This document shows positions 9,060 to 19,693 of a DNA stretch of 64,000 bases, one piece after another. The stretch is from assembly GCF_001578885.1 (NCBI RefSeq), contig NZ_KQ969495.1:975123-1039122 (forward strand), in the 5' to 3' direction. Positions within the stretch are counted from its first letter, which is position 1. Each line of letters opens with the position of its first letter. The position numbers and the translations under genes were made by a program. Below the pieces are notes generated by a model, which worked only from the letters and a program-made list of their open reading frames with translations, was not told the DNA's origin and did no database searches. Source of the DNA: Streptococcus sp. DD12 (lineage in GTDB: Bacteria > Bacillota > Bacilli > Lactobacillales > Streptococcaceae).

Positions 9060-9872
9060 TTAGTTAAGCTCGGTAACGTAGTCACCACCAAAATACTTTT
9101 GGCTAATTTTCTTCAATGTGCCATCCGCTTTCAAGGCCTTCAGACGCTTGTTAACAAATTTTTGCAAGGCTTTCCCCTCTTTGCTATTAGCAAAAAGGAA
9201 GTATTCCTTGCCAGCTTTGTCATCATCATCTAGCTGGTCTTTTAGTTTGGTGACTGTCAGCTGAAGTTTTTGATCCTTGACAACGTAAGCTGAAGAAATC
9301 TGGTCATAGAGGATAAAATCAATCTTACCACTTTCAATATTCTGCAAACGTGAGGTTAAACCGGTTTGACTGGATACATAGTTGATGGTAATTGGCTTAT
9401 CGCTATGGTCTTTGTTGTAATTTTCTAAAACCTGTGCGTAGTTGGAGCCTGCCATGGCTTCGGTAGTCTTGCCGGCCAAGTCATCCAAACTCGCATATGA
9501 GGTCCCTTTCTTTGAGACAATGGCATAGTGGGACTTGGATACCGGATCAGAAAAGAGGTATTTCTTAGCCCGCTCATCGTTATAGTTGTAGTCGTTGGCC
9601 GCAATCTGATAGCGCCCTGCATCCACACCTGTTAGGATGGATGAAAAACCAACCGTCTGAAAGGAAAGCTTGTAGTCTTTTGACCCCTTAAAAACTGCCT
9701 TAAGAACGTCAATATCATAACCCTTAAAACTATTTTTTTCCTTATAGGTAAAAGGGGCGGTGTCCGAATCGGTTGCGACAGTCACTGTGGTTTGCGCTGC
9801 CAAGACACGCTGCCCCGTCACAAAGCTCAAGCCCAAAACTAGAGCCAATAATAAGTGTTTAAACTTTTTCAT
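9060..9872 (-). CDS. Amino-acid ABC transporter, substrate-binding protein
   Basis: 270-residue family-3 extracellular solute-binding protein. An N-terminal signal (KKFKHLLLALVLGLSFV, probable cleavage after VLA-AQ) is followed by the bilobed domain, with the typical opening VTVATDSDTAPFTYKEKNSFKGYDID and GMA-like VGFSSILTGVDAGRYQ. It has no lipobox Cys, which is uncommon for a Gram-positive binding protein, so it may be held by an uncleaved signal or be released. It is the first gene of the operon. A possible -10 (TATACT, 9898-9903) lies upstream. The ligand may be cystine or another polar amino acid; this is not determined. Confidence 0.9.
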   Translation of the reverse strand: MKKFKHLLLALVLGLSFVTGQRVLAAQTTVTVATDSDTAPFTYKEKNSFKGYDIDVLKAVFKGSKDYKLSFQTVGFSSILTGVDAGRYQIAANDYNYNDERAKKYLFSDPVSKSHYAIVSKKGTSYASLDDLAGKTTEAMAGSNYAQVLENYNKDHSDKPITINYVSSQTGLTSRLQNIESGKIDFILYDQISSAYVVKDQKLQLTVTKLKDQLDDDDKAGKEYFLFANSKEGKALQKFVNKRLKALKADGTLKKISQKYFGGDYVTELN

Positions 9873-9911
9873 AGCATACTCCTCATATTATTGGACTAGT
9901 ATATCACGGGT

Positions 9912-9965
9912 AAAAAAAAAAGACCATTAGCTTCTTTCTATCACTGTGATAGGTCTTTTTTATCA
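9912..9965 (-). terminator. Terminator of the DEAD-box helicase gene
   Basis: On the minus strand AAAAGACC...GGTCTTTT, with inner pairing TATCAC/GTGATA-like, ends in a run of at least ten T, just after the helicase stop. Confidence 0.75.
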
Positions 9966-9967
9966 AC

Positions 9968-11311
9968 TTAAAAACTTTGACGTTTGGCTTTTCGTTCTGC
10001 CCGTCCTCTGGCACGGTTTTCAGCACGCCGTTCCTTACGTCGTTTTTCGTCCACTTTCCATTGGATTTTCTTTTTATAGCCTGGTTTGATTTTTTTCTTT
10101 TTCTTCTTCACGAGGCCAATCATTTCAGTGTCCAGCTTTTTGTAGCCCTTTTCACGATTTTCCCGACGGTCACGGTCATAAGTATCGCTAAATTCCCCAT
10201 TTTTGAGCTGTTTTGGCACAAAACTGATGCCTAACTTTTCCAACTCTCGAATATCTGAGTCATCACTTGGCTGGTAAAGGGTAATGGCAGTTCCAGACAG
10301 GCCATTGCGCCCTGTACGACCCACCCGGTGGACAAAAAAGGACAAGTCCTGCGGAATAGCATCGTTGATGACATGGCTAACCCCCTCGATATCGATACCA
10401 CGGGCTGCCAAATCTGTCGCAACGATATAAGGATAATCCAATTTTTTAATTTGTCCCATGATGCGTTTACGTTCCCGAGGGCTAATTCCCCCATGGAGCT
10501 TAGCTACCTTGAGGCCATTAGCCAGGAGGAATTGGTGCAAGTCATCCGCGCGCTCTTTCGTGTTAACAAAAATCATGGCCAGATAAGGTTGCAAGGCCTT
10601 GGTCATTTCTAGGATGAGCTGGTTCTTATTCTGACCCTTGGTTGAAATCAGCCAGTTGTCAATCGTATCAGAAATAACCGTCTGGTTCTTGATTTTTTCC
10701 ATCACAGGCGACTGCAGGTATTTTTTCAAGAAAGGTTGAAGTTTTTGCGGAATGGTCGCTGAAAAGACAAGGATTTGCACGTCTTTCCCCAAACGGGCAG
10801 CGATTTTATCCACAGTCGTCAAAAAGCCCATGTCCAAGGTCATATCTGCCTCGTCAATGACCAAAGTTTTTGCCGTGTGGATGGCTAGGTGTCCTGAAGC
10901 CACCATATCATAAATACGGCCAGGTGTCCCAATGACTAAATGGGGTTGCTGTTGGTCAATCTTTGCTTGTTGGCGTTGCTTATCTGTCCCTCCGACCAAG
11001 GTCATGATGCGCAAGGGTTGTGGCGAAAACTGAGCCAATTGTAAGGCCGCTTCAGAAATCTGACGGGCCAATTCGCGACTAGGGGCCGTAATAACTGCCT
11101 GAACAGCCTCGATAGTAGGGTCTAATTGCTCAAAGATCGGCAGCAAAAAGGTATGGGTCTTACCAGACCCTGTTTTTGATTCCCCCACCAAATCGCGTCC
11201 AGACAGGACAAGGGGAATAAGTTTTTCCTGAACAGGGGTTGCTTCCTTAAAGCCAATCGCTTGAAGGGCCTCCTGAAGGTAAGGTTTTAACGTAAATTCT
11301 GTAAATTTCAT
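9968..11311 (-). CDS. DEAD-box ATP-dependent RNA helicase
   Basis: 447-residue superfamily-2 RNA helicase. Motifs in order: Q-motif region FKEATPVQEKLIP, Walker A ESKTGSGKT, PSRELARQ, TPGR, DEAD box VIDEADMTLD, SAT (FSATIPQ), ATDLAARGIDIEG and HRVGRTGRNG. The C-terminal tail is very rich in Lys and Arg, typical of RNA-binding extensions. I chose the MKFTEF start, since it begins right at the conserved domain, although its ribosome site (GAG) is weak; 23 further codons upstream are not family-like. It sits downstream of mraY. Streptococcal annotations give such genes CshB- or DeaD-type names; I leave the symbol open. Confidence 0.93.
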   Translation of the reverse strand: MKFTEFTLKPYLQEALQAIGFKEATPVQEKLIPLVLSGRDLVGESKTGSGKTHTFLLPIFEQLDPTIEAVQAVITAPSRELARQISEAALQLAQFSPQPLRIMTLVGGTDKQRQQAKIDQQQPHLVIGTPGRIYDMVASGHLAIHTAKTLVIDEADMTLDMGFLTTVDKIAARLGKDVQILVFSATIPQKLQPFLKKYLQSPVMEKIKNQTVISDTIDNWLISTKGQNKNQLILEMTKALQPYLAMIFVNTKERADDLHQFLLANGLKVAKLHGGISPRERKRIMGQIKKLDYPYIVATDLAARGIDIEGVSHVINDAIPQDLSFFVHRVGRTGRNGLSGTAITLYQPSDDSDIRELEKLGISFVPKQLKNGEFSDTYDRDRRENREKGYKKLDTEMIGLVKKKKKKIKPGYKKKIQWKVDEKRRKERRAENRARGRAERKAKRQSF

Positions 11312-11374
11312 AATAGTCTCGATTCTTTGAAGGTGCGACAAGAGTGTTTTGGGGCAATTGCGGTTTCCAAAAGA

Positions 11375-11413
11375 AAACAAGTCCTAGCTGTTAGGCAGCG
11401 ACAGGGCTTGTTT
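11375..11413 (-). terminator. Terminator of the pbp2X-mraY operon
   Basis: On the minus strand AAACAAG.CC pairs with GG.CTTGTTT across a long loop, followed by TCTTTT, a few bases after the mraY stop. Confidence 0.65.
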
Positions 11414-11421
11414 GTGTCCTT

Positions 11422-12423
11422 TTATTTGAGAAAGACAATCAAAAGGGCCAGAACACTACCAATCGCATTGACTGTCCAAAAGAGGCCGTCTACCTGCCAC
11501 TCGGACCATGTTTTTCCATGTCCAGTGAAACCACCCAGCTCAAAGTGATGGTGCAAAGGGGTCATACGGAAAATGCGACGCCCTTCTCCATACCGCTTTT
11601 TGGTCCATTTGAAGTAGAGCACCTGAAGCATGACAGAAGCTGTTTCCAAAATGTAGACTAGCCCAACCAAGAGCAAGGTCCACTCCCGATGGAGGGAAAT
11701 TGAAATGGCTGCTAAAAGCGCCCCCAGGGCTAGACTGCCCACGTCTCCCATGAAAATTTTGGCGGGTTTGTGGTTGAAGACAAAGAAGGCGAGCAAGGCG
11801 CCGATAGCTGCGGCAATCATTAACAAGACATCAAAATTTTGTTCCTTGACAGCAATCAAAGCATAGGCCACCAGGCTGATAACCACCGAAATGGTTGCCA
11901 GGCCATCAATCCCATCAGTCAAATTGACCGCATTTGAAAAACCAACCAGCCAAAAGACGACAAATAGGAGGTAGAAGATTCCCAAATGAATGGCAATCCC
12001 AAAAAAGTTAATGCTATCAATGCCACTCGGACGGACATGCAAGAAATAAAAGAAGAGCGCACCGACCACTTGAAGACTGAATTTTTGTATAGGGGTCAAT
12101 CCTTCATTCTTTTGGCGAAAAATTTTGACAAAGTCATCCCAAAAGCCAATCAGGCCGTAAATGAGAAGAACGGAAACCATGGCCCAAATACCGCCGTGGA
12201 GGGTTTGCACCAAGAAAGAATAAATCAAGGTCACCACCACCATGGCCAGCAGGAAAACTGTCCCACCCATGGTCGGTGTTCCAGCCTTGGCTTGGTGCTG
12301 CTTTACATCTTCGTGCATCTGCTGACCTGAAATATGCGCTCGACGATACCAACGCATAAATACCGGAACGCCCACTAAGGTGAGGATAAAGGCAGTTAGA
12401 CCTGCCAAGCTAAACATTATCAT
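11422..12423 (-). CDS. mraY: Phospho-N-acetylmuramoyl-pentapeptide transferase
   Basis: 333-residue polytopic membrane enzyme that transfers phospho-MurNAc-pentapeptide to undecaprenyl phosphate to form lipid I. The conserved cytoplasmic motifs are visible: [26 protein letters not shown] and the late HHHFEL (here LHHHFELGG). The first ATG follows GGAG and lies one base after the pbp2X stop, so translation is probably coupled; a second ATG two codons later is a weaker alternative. The gene order rsmH-ftsL-pbp2X-mraY is the standard streptococcal division/wall cluster. Confidence 0.97.
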   Translation of the reverse strand: MIMFSLAGLTAFILTLVGVPVFMRWYRRAHISGQQMHEDVKQHQAKAGTPTMGGTVFLLAMVVVTLIYSFLVQTLHGGIWAMVSVLLIYGLIGFWDDFVKIFRQKNEGLTPIQKFSLQVVGALFFYFLHVRPSGIDSINFFGIAIHLGIFYLLFVVFWLVGFSNAVNLTDGIDGLATISVVISLVAYALIAVKEQNFDVLLMIAAAIGALLAFFVFNHKPAKIFMGDVGSLALGALLAAISISLHREWTLLLVGLVYILETASVMLQVLYFKWTKKRYGEGRRIFRMTPLHHHFELGGFTGHGKTWSEWQVDGLFWTVNAIGSVLALLIVFLK

Positions 12424-12424
12424 T

Positions 12425-14662
12425 TTATTCTCCTAAAGTAACTGTGATTTTCTTGGTATCTTTGAGCTTGGTCGTAGTGTCCTTGTCCTGAGCAGTGACA
12501 CGTCCATTGCTACTCCCCTTGAAACTCACTTTGAGATTGTGCCATTTGGCGAAGGTCTTGACATTTTCCTTGGTCCAACCATACATATCTGGCACGGTTG
12601 TCACCTGGTCCGTTAGCAACAAGACTTGCTGGTTGGCAGACAATTTATCCTTTTGACCGACAGAGATTTTAGCAATCTTGCTACCGTTACCGACGATGAC
12701 TGGATGAATCAGATTGTTCCGAAGCGTCTGTGCCACTTCACCTGGGGCCTTGCCAATGACATTTCCGATTTCATAGCTGGTCTCTCCCTTACTTTCGCTG
12801 GTTGCGGTTGGCGTGGCCATCAGGCTATCTTTCATCTGCTCTGCTTCAGTTAAGACAGGGTTAACAACGGTCGCATAAAAACTAATTTGGAAATTTTCAG
12901 GCTGTTGAATGGTGACGTACATCACAAAGTCAGGATTATCTGACGGAACCATGGCAACAACAGAATAGACATAATCATGAGCGCCGGTTAAATAGCCGCC
13001 ATCGCCGGCAATCTGGGCTGTCCCTGACTTGACCGCGACAGATAAATCACCAACCTGAATAACGGGTGCCCCTTTGGCATAAAGTGTCCCATAATAAGGG
13101 TCGGTTCCAACATTGACCATATAGTTACGGGTTTGACTGGCTGCATCAGCCGAAACGGGGTTTCCGACAACTTCTGAGCTGGCTACCCGTGTGGTCGAAG
13201 TATTGGGGTCATAGAGTTTTGAAATAAATTGTGGTTCTAGCATGACGCCGTTGTTGGCGATAGCCCCAAAGGCACGCAGCATTTGAACCTGAGTGACTGA
13301 AATCCCTTGCCCAAAAGCTGACATAATCACGTTGACGGCATTATCAGAGATACTACCAGAATCTTCATTGGACATCCCAAAACGTGTCGGGAAGCCAAAT
13401 TTGAATTTCTCAAGATAGGAACTCCACTTGCTGTTCCCCATTTTTTGCTCCAAGAGGGTCATCCCCACGTTACTCGACAGGGAGAAACCTTGGGCAAAGG
13501 TCAAGGTTTGCGCATCACGCCCCTCATTGACCGTCCAGTCATTGATGGTGGTATCGTAGACCGTCACCCCGTTGTTGGTGTAGGTTTCGTTGGGGTTAAA
13601 GGTGCCATTATCAATAGCCGAAGCCAAAAGCATGGTCTTCATGGTAGACCCTGGCTCGTACATGCCCTGATAAAGGGCCGTCGTCCAGGTAAAGTTTTGG
13701 GCGGTCATGCCATCTAGCGTTGACGCATTGAAGGTCGGCCGCTGAGTGGTGGCAAGGATTTCCCCTGTTTTAGCATTGACCACAGTCGCTGCCGCTAAGA
13801 CCCCATTGGCCTGAGCTTGAAAGGCATCCATTTGCGTCTCTAGGTAAGTTTGCAAGGGCGCTGACAAGGTGGTGTAAACGTCTTTCCCATTGACGGCTTT
13901 TTTGGTCACCGTCCCGGTTCCTAAGAGCGTGTTCCCATTTTTGTCCTTTTCATAAACAATGGTACCATCCGTCCCAGACAAGATGCTATTTAGCGAAGAC
14001 TCCAGACCCGTACTTCCCTGCAAACTAGACGTGCCGTCCTTGTTTTCGTGCAATTGGGCCAGGCCGATAAAGTGGGAGGCAAAAACCCCATTTGGGTAAG
14101 AGCGTCCAGGCGTCGTGGTAAAGTTGATGCCCTCGATTCCTGCTTCTTTCGCCGCTTTTTGCACTGCGGTCATAGTCGTATAACTAAGGCCCGTCCCCTG
14201 CGTTCCAAAGGAGACTTGTTTTAACTTTTGTTGCTGCAATTGGCTCTTAACATAAGCCGTATCCATGCCTAATAGCTGGTTGAAAATTTCAGCAACCTTA
14301 TCGTACTGGGACTCTTGGACAAATAACTTCTTACCTGTCGCGTCCTTGTAGGTCTTATCAATGACAGCATAGACACTGTAGGTGGTCGAATCTTCGGCAA
14401 TCACATTGCCATCGCGGTCATAAATCGTCCCACGTTTGGCTTGCAGGGTCTGGCGTGTTTGATAGACTGCCTTGGCACCTGCGGATAGGTTTTCCCCAAA
14501 TTTGCTATCCGTCCCAATAATGATAATAAAGTTGATAATAAAAACGAAAAACAGAACAACCGCTAAAATCATGAGATTCTGGCCGACCCGTTCTCGATTG
14601 CCACGAGGCGTTTTTCGTCCGCTTAAGATATAGCGGAGAAGGCGTTCTCTGAGATTTTTCAC
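12425..14662 (-). CDS. pbpX: Penicillin-binding protein 2X
   Basis: 745-residue class B transpeptidase for septal peptidoglycan cross-linking. It has a short cytoplasmic tail and a single membrane anchor ([20 protein letters not shown], about 30-49), then the dimerisation domain and the transpeptidase domain with the three catalytic motifs STMK (339-342), SSN (396-398) and KSGT near 548. Two PASTA-like repeats end the protein (around 635-745). The length matches PBP2X (about 750). The motif residues are wild-type in form; no mosaicism can be judged here. It follows ftsL by five bases and precedes mraY directly. Confidence 0.97.
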   Translation of the reverse strand: MKNLRERLLRYILSGRKTPRGNRERVGQNLMILAVVLFFVFIINFIIIIGTDSKFGENLSAGAKAVYQTRQTLQAKRGTIYDRDGNVIAEDSTTYSVYAVIDKTYKDATGKKLFVQESQYDKVAEIFNQLLGMDTAYVKSQLQQQKLKQVSFGTQGTGLSYTTMTAVQKAAKEAGIEGINFTTTPGRSYPNGVFASHFIGLAQLHENKDGTSSLQGSTGLESSLNSILSGTDGTIVYEKDKNGNTLLGTGTVTKKAVNGKDVYTTLSAPLQTYLETQMDAFQAQANGVLAAATVVNAKTGEILATTQRPTFNASTLDGMTAQNFTWTTALYQGMYEPGSTMKTMLLASAIDNGTFNPNETYTNNGVTVYDTTINDWTVNEGRDAQTLTFAQGFSLSSNVGMTLLEQKMGNSKWSSYLEKFKFGFPTRFGMSNEDSGSISDNAVNVIMSAFGQGISVTQVQMLRAFGAIANNGVMLEPQFISKLYDPNTSTTRVASSEVVGNPVSADAASQTRNYMVNVGTDPYYGTLYAKGAPVIQVGDLSVAVKSGTAQIAGDGGYLTGAHDYVYSVVAMVPSDNPDFVMYVTIQQPENFQISFYATVVNPVLTEAEQMKDSLMATPTATSESKGETSYEIGNVIGKAPGEVAQTLRNNLIHPVIVGNGSKIAKISVGQKDKLSANQQVLLLTDQVTTVPDMYGWTKENVKTFAKWHNLKVSFKGSSNGRVTAQDKDTTTKLKDTKKITVTLGE

Positions 14663-14667
14663 ATACC

Positions 14668-15000
14668 CTACTCGACTTTCTTGATATTATCGTTGGAAAT
14701 GGTCAACCCAGCCTCTTGCGCTATCTGAGCGATGCGGTCATAGGCTGATAATTCGTTGACTTGTTGCTTGGCATTTTCATAACGGGTCTGGCCATCACTG
14801 ATATCTGCATTCAGTTTGGTGATGCGTTGCTGGACTTGCTGGCTACGGCTTTGCAGGTAGATCGTCGATACAGCCATGACAATCGCTGTCAAAATAATGG
14901 TGCCATAAAAGGCCAATTCCAAGCGTGTAAAGCGGTGCACATGGCGTGCAACAGCTTTTTGGGTTAATTGTTCCCGTTCTCTTCTAATTTCTTTGGCCAT
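14668..15000 (-). CDS. ftsL: Cell division protein FtsL
   Basis: 110-residue bitopic membrane protein of the divisome. It has a basic cytoplasmic N-terminus, one transmembrane helix ([20 protein letters not shown], about 29-48), then a heptad-rich extracellular coiled coil ([19 protein letters not shown]). Sequence conservation of FtsL is low, so the call rests on topology, size and position between rsmH and pbp2X. Its start lies inside the rsmH 3' end (17-bp overlap), implying translational coupling. Confidence 0.93.
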   Translation of the reverse strand: MAKEIRREREQLTQKAVARHVHRFTRLELAFYGTIILTAIVMAVSTIYLQSRSQQVQQRITKLNADISDGQTRYENAKQQVNELSAYDRIAQIAQEAGLTISNDNIKKVE

Positions 15001-15943
15001 CGTCTTTTACCCTTTCAATCACCCGCAACTTGGCAGAATGTGCCCGATTATTGGCTGCTAGTTCTGATGCAGACGGTAAAATCGGTTTCCGATTCACCAA
15101 ACGGTAATGAGGCTGCATGTCCTCTGGGATAAATGGGAGACCCTTTGGAACATCCACCGTAGATTTCTCTTTAAACAACTGTTTGGTCAGGCGGTCTTCT
15201 AAAGAATGAAAAGTAATCACCGCACAACGCCCATCAACCGTCAAAAGGTCCAGCGCCTGTTCCAAGGAATCCTCAGCCGCCCCCAATTCATCGTTGACCG
15301 CAATGCGAATGGCTTGGAAAATTTGTTTGGCGGGATGCCCTTTTTTGCGTAAAGCCTTGGCTGGTTTAGCGGATTTAATGAGCTCGGCTAATTCTGTCGT
15401 TGTTTCAATCGGCTTAATCTCACGGGCTTTTTCAATGCGTCGTGCGACCTGCTTTGCAAAGGGGTCTTCCCCATAACGAAAGAAAATTGTGACCAAATCG
15501 TGGTAACTATAGGTATTGACCACATCATAAGCGGTCAGGGCTTGGTCTTGGTTCATCCGCATGTCTAGAGGGGCCTCCAGCTTATAAGAAAACCCTCTTT
15601 CTTGTCTGTCTAACTGAGGGCTAGACACCCCTAAATCATAAAGAATCCCATCAATTTGTGAGACGCCTTCTTGCGCCAAAGCAGTGGTTAGGTCTCTAAA
15701 ATTGGCATGAATAAAGGTCACCTGTCCCTTATCAACTGCCTCAACCAAGCGTTGCTGAGCATTGGCAATAGCCGTCATATCCTGGTCGAAACAATAAAGG
15801 TGCCCCCCTTCTCCCAGTTGAGATAAGAGGTAAGCGCTGTGTCCTGCCCCACCTAAGGTGGCGTCAACATAGATACCGTCTGGCTTTACCGCCAAGGCAT
15901 CCACCGTTTCTTTTAAAAGTACTGTTGTGTGATTAAAGTCCAT
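14984..15943 (-). CDS. rsmH: 16S rRNA (cytosine1402-N4)-methyltransferase RsmH
   Basis: 319-residue SAM-dependent enzyme methylating C1402 of 16S rRNA. Motifs: [13 protein letters not shown] at the N-terminus, the SAM-binding [23 protein letters not shown], and the C-terminal [14 protein letters not shown] favour the second of two close ATGs (MDFNHTTV): AAGG lies eight bases upstream of it but only two bases from the first ATG at 15949. It is the first gene of the division/wall cluster and overlaps ftsL by 17 bp. Confidence 0.96.
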   Translation of the reverse strand: MDFNHTTVLLKETVDALAVKPDGIYVDATLGGAGHSAYLLSQLGEGGHLYCFDQDMTAIANAQQRLVEAVDKGQVTFIHANFRDLTTALAQEGVSQIDGILYDLGVSSPQLDRQERGFSYKLEAPLDMRMNQDQALTAYDVVNTYSYHDLVTIFFRYGEDPFAKQVARRIEKAREIKPIETTTELAELIKSAKPAKALRKKGHPAKQIFQAIRIAVNDELGAAEDSLEQALDLLTVDGRCAVITFHSLEDRLTKQLFKEKSTVDVPKGLPFIPEDMQPHYRLVNRKPILPSASELAANNRAHSAKLRVIERVKDDGQRN

Positions 15944-16156
15944 TCCCATAGCCTTACTATTGTATCATATTTTCAAGCCAGATGACTTAAGCAAGGGCAA
16001 AAAGAAAAGAGCCCCCAGCTGACGCCATCTTGTCTAGGTTAGCTCTAATTCCTTCTAAAAAAATCAGGCATCATCACACGCAATGCGCTTGATAGCCCCA
16101 TATTTTTGAACTCCCATCTCGTTTTTTGTTTGAAAGGCCTAGAAAGAGGGAGCGCT

Positions 16157-18169
16157 TTAGTCCAGATGGTCTGGCCTTGACAGAAAATTGGTTACCAGTG
16201 ACCAGGGGGCAGTTTCTTGCCAATCTGGGATAGCCGCAATCTCTTGGGCGACCTTTCGCGCCTCCTCAACGATGGCAAAATCCTGAACCAAATCAACCGT
16301 CCGAAACTCAGGGATGCCAGACTGACGGACACCAAAAACTTCACCCGTCCCTCGCATTTTCAAATCTTCTTCTGCTAAAACAAAGCCATTGGTCGTTTCC
16401 GTCATGATTTGCATGCGGCGTTTGCCTGAATCTGTTTTAGGATTGGCCACCAAAATCGCATAAGACTGCTTGTCTCCCCGACCGACACGGCCACGTAACT
16501 GGTGGAGTTGGCTCAAACCAAAGCGGTCCGCATCCATAATCAGCATAATACTGGCATTCGGCACATTGACACCAACCTCAATAACGGTTGTGGAGACCAA
16601 AACATCTAGTTCGTGGGCTTTGAAAGCGGTCATGACCGCCTCTTTTTCGTCGTTTTTCATCCGACCATGCATCAAGTCCAGACGAATGGACGGCCCAAAA
16701 TAGGTGCTTAATTCCTCTTTGAGCGCCATGGCATTTTTCAAATCTAGCGCTTCTGACTCTTCAATCAAAGGAGAAACAACGTAGACCTGAGCCCCTTCCT
16801 TGACTTGCCCTTGGACCCAATCCAAAACTGTCTCCAACTGCTGGTGTTTGACCCAGCGGGTGACAATGGGCTTACGCCCCGCCGGCAACTGGTCAATCAC
16901 AGAAACATCCATCTCCCCAAAAGCAGTGATGGCTAAGGTTCTGGGGATTGGGGTTGCTGTCATCATCAAGACGTCGGGATTGTCGCCCTTTTCACGAAAG
17001 GCCTGACGTTGCTTAACGCCAAAGCGGTGCTGTTCGTCTGTGATGACTAGTCCCAAACGCTGGTAAACAACACCTTCTTGAATGAGGGCATGAGTCCCCA
17101 CAATCATGTCCACTTGCCCAGAGGCAATGGCATCAAGGGCTGCTTTTTTGACAGCGGTTTTCATCCCCGATGTCAAAAGGGCAATGGACAGGTCTGGAAA
17201 AAGACCTTGCAAACTCTCATAATGCTGCTCAGCCAAGATTTCTGTCGGGACCATGAGGGCCGATTGATAGCCCGCCGTATAGCTGGCATACATGGCTAGA
17301 CTAGCCACGACAGTCTTTCCAGAACCCACGTCCCCTTGCAAAAGACGGTTCATATGGCGAAAAGAAGCCATATCCGCTAAAATCTCTGACAAACTGTTTT
17401 CCTGTGCGGCTGTCAAAGCAAAAGGAAGCTGGGCTTTTTTGGCATTCAATTGCTCAAGATCATAGTTTTCTTGAATGCCTGGAACAGCCATCTCTTGCCC
17501 CTTGAGCTGAGCCAGTTGCATTTGGAAGTAAAACAATTCCTCAAACTTGACCCGGCGTAGGGCAGCCTTATAGCTGGCTTGGTCAGCTGGAAAATGCATA
17601 TCGTGAATAGCTGTTTGCCGGTCGACTAGGCGGTAACGCTCTAGGAGAGGCGAAGGCAGATTTTCTGGTACAAGCGCCAAATAGCCAGCCTCAAAAGCCG
17701 TGCGAATCATGCCAACCAATTTTTGTTGACTAATACCCTTAGCCAGATGGTAAACCGGTTGCATGTCGTCAGTCACTTGAGCTAAGACTTTCATTCCCAC
17801 TAGCGAGGCTTTAGCCGCCTGCCATTTTCCAAAAATGGCCACCTCCTCATCTAGCTGAATCTTATCCTGTAAATAGGGCTGATTGAAAAAGCTAACATTG
17901 ATCACCAGATCTGCTTGTTTGATTTTAAAGGATAGCCGATTGCGCGCTCGGCCATAATATTGCACCTGGGGTGGGGTCACAACCCGCCCTGTCACAACCG
18001 CCTTTTCCTCATCACCCAAATCGGCCACAGACTTTTGCGAAAAATCTTCATAACGAAAAGGGTAATAAGTCAGAAGGTCTTCAAGGGTAAAGAGGCCTAA
18101 TTTGGTGTAGGCCTCTGCACTTTTTGGCCCTACCCCCTTGAGAACCGTTAGAGAATCTTGTAACTGCAT
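16157..18169 (-). CDS. recG: ATP-dependent DNA helicase RecG
   Basis: 670-residue helicase that remodels stalled forks and Holliday junctions. The N-terminal wedge/OB domain (LKGVGPKSAEAYTKLG) is followed by the SF2 motor: Walker A LLQGDVGSGKTVVA, DEQHRFG, TATPIPRTLA, STTVIEVGVNVPNA and QLRGRVGRG. The start MQLQDSLTVL is fixed by a perfect TAGGAGG site and gives the usual streptococcal length (671). It begins eight bases after the alr stop, so alr and recG are co-transcribed. The 213 bp between this gene's end and rsmH contain no gene and no clear signal. Confidence 0.97.
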   Translation of the reverse strand: MQLQDSLTVLKGVGPKSAEAYTKLGLFTLEDLLTYYPFRYEDFSQKSVADLGDEEKAVVTGRVVTPPQVQYYGRARNRLSFKIKQADLVINVSFFNQPYLQDKIQLDEEVAIFGKWQAAKASLVGMKVLAQVTDDMQPVYHLAKGISQQKLVGMIRTAFEAGYLALVPENLPSPLLERYRLVDRQTAIHDMHFPADQASYKAALRRVKFEELFYFQMQLAQLKGQEMAVPGIQENYDLEQLNAKKAQLPFALTAAQENSLSEILADMASFRHMNRLLQGDVGSGKTVVASLAMYASYTAGYQSALMVPTEILAEQHYESLQGLFPDLSIALLTSGMKTAVKKAALDAIASGQVDMIVGTHALIQEGVVYQRLGLVITDEQHRFGVKQRQAFREKGDNPDVLMMTATPIPRTLAITAFGEMDVSVIDQLPAGRKPIVTRWVKHQQLETVLDWVQGQVKEGAQVYVVSPLIEESEALDLKNAMALKEELSTYFGPSIRLDLMHGRMKNDEKEAVMTAFKAHELDVLVSTTVIEVGVNVPNASIMLIMDADRFGLSQLHQLRGRVGRGDKQSYAILVANPKTDSGKRRMQIMTETTNGFVLAEEDLKMRGTGEVFGVRQSGIPEFRTVDLVQDFAIVEEARKVAQEIAAIPDWQETAPWSLVTNFLSRPDHLD

Positions 18170-18176
18170 AAGCCTC

Positions 18177-19280
18177 CTAACGGTAAACCCTTGGGATGCG
18201 GTCACTCAGCAAGCATAAGACTTCATAGTTGATGGTCTGCCGATAGGCCGCAATATCTGTCGCTGTAATTTGGTTAGCCCCATCTGTCCCTAAAAGGGTA
18301 ACCCGTGTCCCGATAGGGTAAACTTTGGGCAAGCGAATGGTAATCTGGTCCATGGAGACCCGGCCAACCACAGGGCAAAAATGCCCATCGACCAGCACAT
18401 AAAAGTCTTGCATATCTCTGGTATAGCCATCCGCATAACCAATGGGTAAGGTCCCAATCACTTCGTCAAACAAGCTGACATAAGTCGCCCCATAGCCTAC
18501 CTGGCTACCCGCTGGCACCTCTTTGACGTGTACCAATTCGCTGGTAATGCTCAGGGCAGGCTCTAAGGGATAGGGCAGGTCTAGGGCTTGACCACTTGGG
18601 TTGATACCGTACATGGCGGCCCCTAACCGCACAGCATTAAAAACCGTGTCAGCATGCCAAAGACTAGTTGCTGAATTACTACTGTGGATGAGGGGAGGAA
18701 GCTTGTCTAGGTCGGCTAGAATAGTCTTAAATCGGGTCAACTGCTGCTCAAAAAAGCTAACATCTGCTTCATCAGCCGTGGCAAAATGGGTGAAAATACC
18801 AGCCACTTCACAACCTGCCGCTTCTAAAGCTGTCATGGCCTTGTTGAGACTTTCGGCATCACGAAAACCAATCCGCCCCATACCTGAGTCGACCTTGAGG
18901 TGAACTTGAAGACCACGCAAATCCTTAGCAAAAGCTTGAGCTTGGTCCAACCATTCTAAGCTAGCCACTGTTAGGGTGATGCGATAGGCCCTTGCCAATC
19001 GGAGATTATCCGGCATGACCACCCCTAGAATGAGAATATCCTGCGCAATCCCAGCTGTCCGTAATTCCAAGGCTTCATCCAGATTAGAAACGCAAAAAGC
19101 ATCTACTTGATCCTCAACAGCTTGTGCGACTTCCTGGGCCCCATGCCCATAGGCATTGGCCTTAACAACCGCAAAAGTCTGCGTCTTTTTGGGCAAATGC
19201 GCCTGAATGGTCGCAATATTTTCTCGGATTTTATCGGTTTCTACCACCACTTGCGTGGGGCGGTGTAAACTTGGAATCAT
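18177..19280 (-). CDS. alr: Alanine racemase
   Basis: 367-residue PLP-dependent enzyme that interconverts L- and D-alanine for peptidoglycan. The PLP-lysine motif [11 protein letters not shown] is present (Lys40), as is the catalytic Tyr region of the C-terminal domain (GYGATYVS). The protein ends with the C-terminal beta-domain. Length equals that of pneumococcal Alr. AGAGGAGG precedes the ATG, and the first codon overlaps the acpS stop by four bases. Gene order acpS-alr-recG is conserved in streptococci. Confidence 0.97.
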   Translation of the reverse strand: MIPSLHRPTQVVVETDKIRENIATIQAHLPKKTQTFAVVKANAYGHGAQEVAQAVEDQVDAFCVSNLDEALELRTAGIAQDILILGVVMPDNLRLARAYRITLTVASLEWLDQAQAFAKDLRGLQVHLKVDSGMGRIGFRDAESLNKAMTALEAAGCEVAGIFTHFATADEADVSFFEQQLTRFKTILADLDKLPPLIHSSNSATSLWHADTVFNAVRLGAAMYGINPSGQALDLPYPLEPALSITSELVHVKEVPAGSQVGYGATYVSLFDEVIGTLPIGYADGYTRDMQDFYVLVDGHFCPVVGRVSMDQITIRLPKVYPIGTRVTLLGTDGANQITATDIAAYRQTINYEVLCLLSDRIPRVYR

Positions 19281-19636
19281 ACATCCTCCTCTAAGATGAC
19301 ACTGGCTTGCACAAAATCTCCGCTATGGCTAATCGACACAAAAGCTTTCCCGTCATAAGGCAAACGTGAAAAGTAAGGAGCCCCCTTGCTATCCGACAAA
19401 ACCTCTAGGTCTTGAAAACCTACTGTTTTTCCAATGCCAGTTCCTAAGGCTTTTGAAAAAGCCTCCTTGGCCGCCCACCGTCCTGCCAGATAGGTCAGTT
19501 GAGCCTGTCTCGGTTTTTGCTGAAAAACGGCTAACTCAGCAGGAGTCAAGACCCGCTGGGCAAAACGCGGGTGCTTGTCTTGAGCTTTAGCGATAGCTGA
19601 AATGGCCTGCAAATCAATCCCATGTCCTCTAATCAT
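19277..19636 (-). CDS. acpS: Holo-[acyl-carrier-protein] synthase
   Basis: 119-residue phosphopantetheinyl transferase that activates acyl carrier protein with the 4'-phosphopantetheine of CoA. Diagnostic motifs: GHGIDLQAI with the metal-binding Asp at the N-terminus, and [17 protein letters not shown] with the Glu/Lys pair. I chose MIRGHGID because the family starts there. The local ribosome site is poor; AAAGGAG occurs further up and would serve a GTG start at 19687, but that GTG abuts the site with no spacing. It overlaps alr by four bases. Confidence 0.94.
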   Translation of the reverse strand: MIRGHGIDLQAISAIAKAQDKHPRFAQRVLTPAELAVFQQKPRQAQLTYLAGRWAAKEAFSKALGTGIGKTVGFQDLEVLSDSKGAPYFSRLPYDGKAFVSISHSGDFVQASVILEEDV

Positions 19637-19693
19637 ACCTGATGAAAAGTGAGTGAACCTGTCAGTTGGTCTGACGAGTCCACTCACTCCTTT

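Noticed and set aside
15950..16156. Possible promoter or terminator between rsmH and recG
   Set aside because: A TGATACAAT near 15959-15967 would leave too short a leader for rsmH, and no hairpin with T run follows recG; not reported as features.
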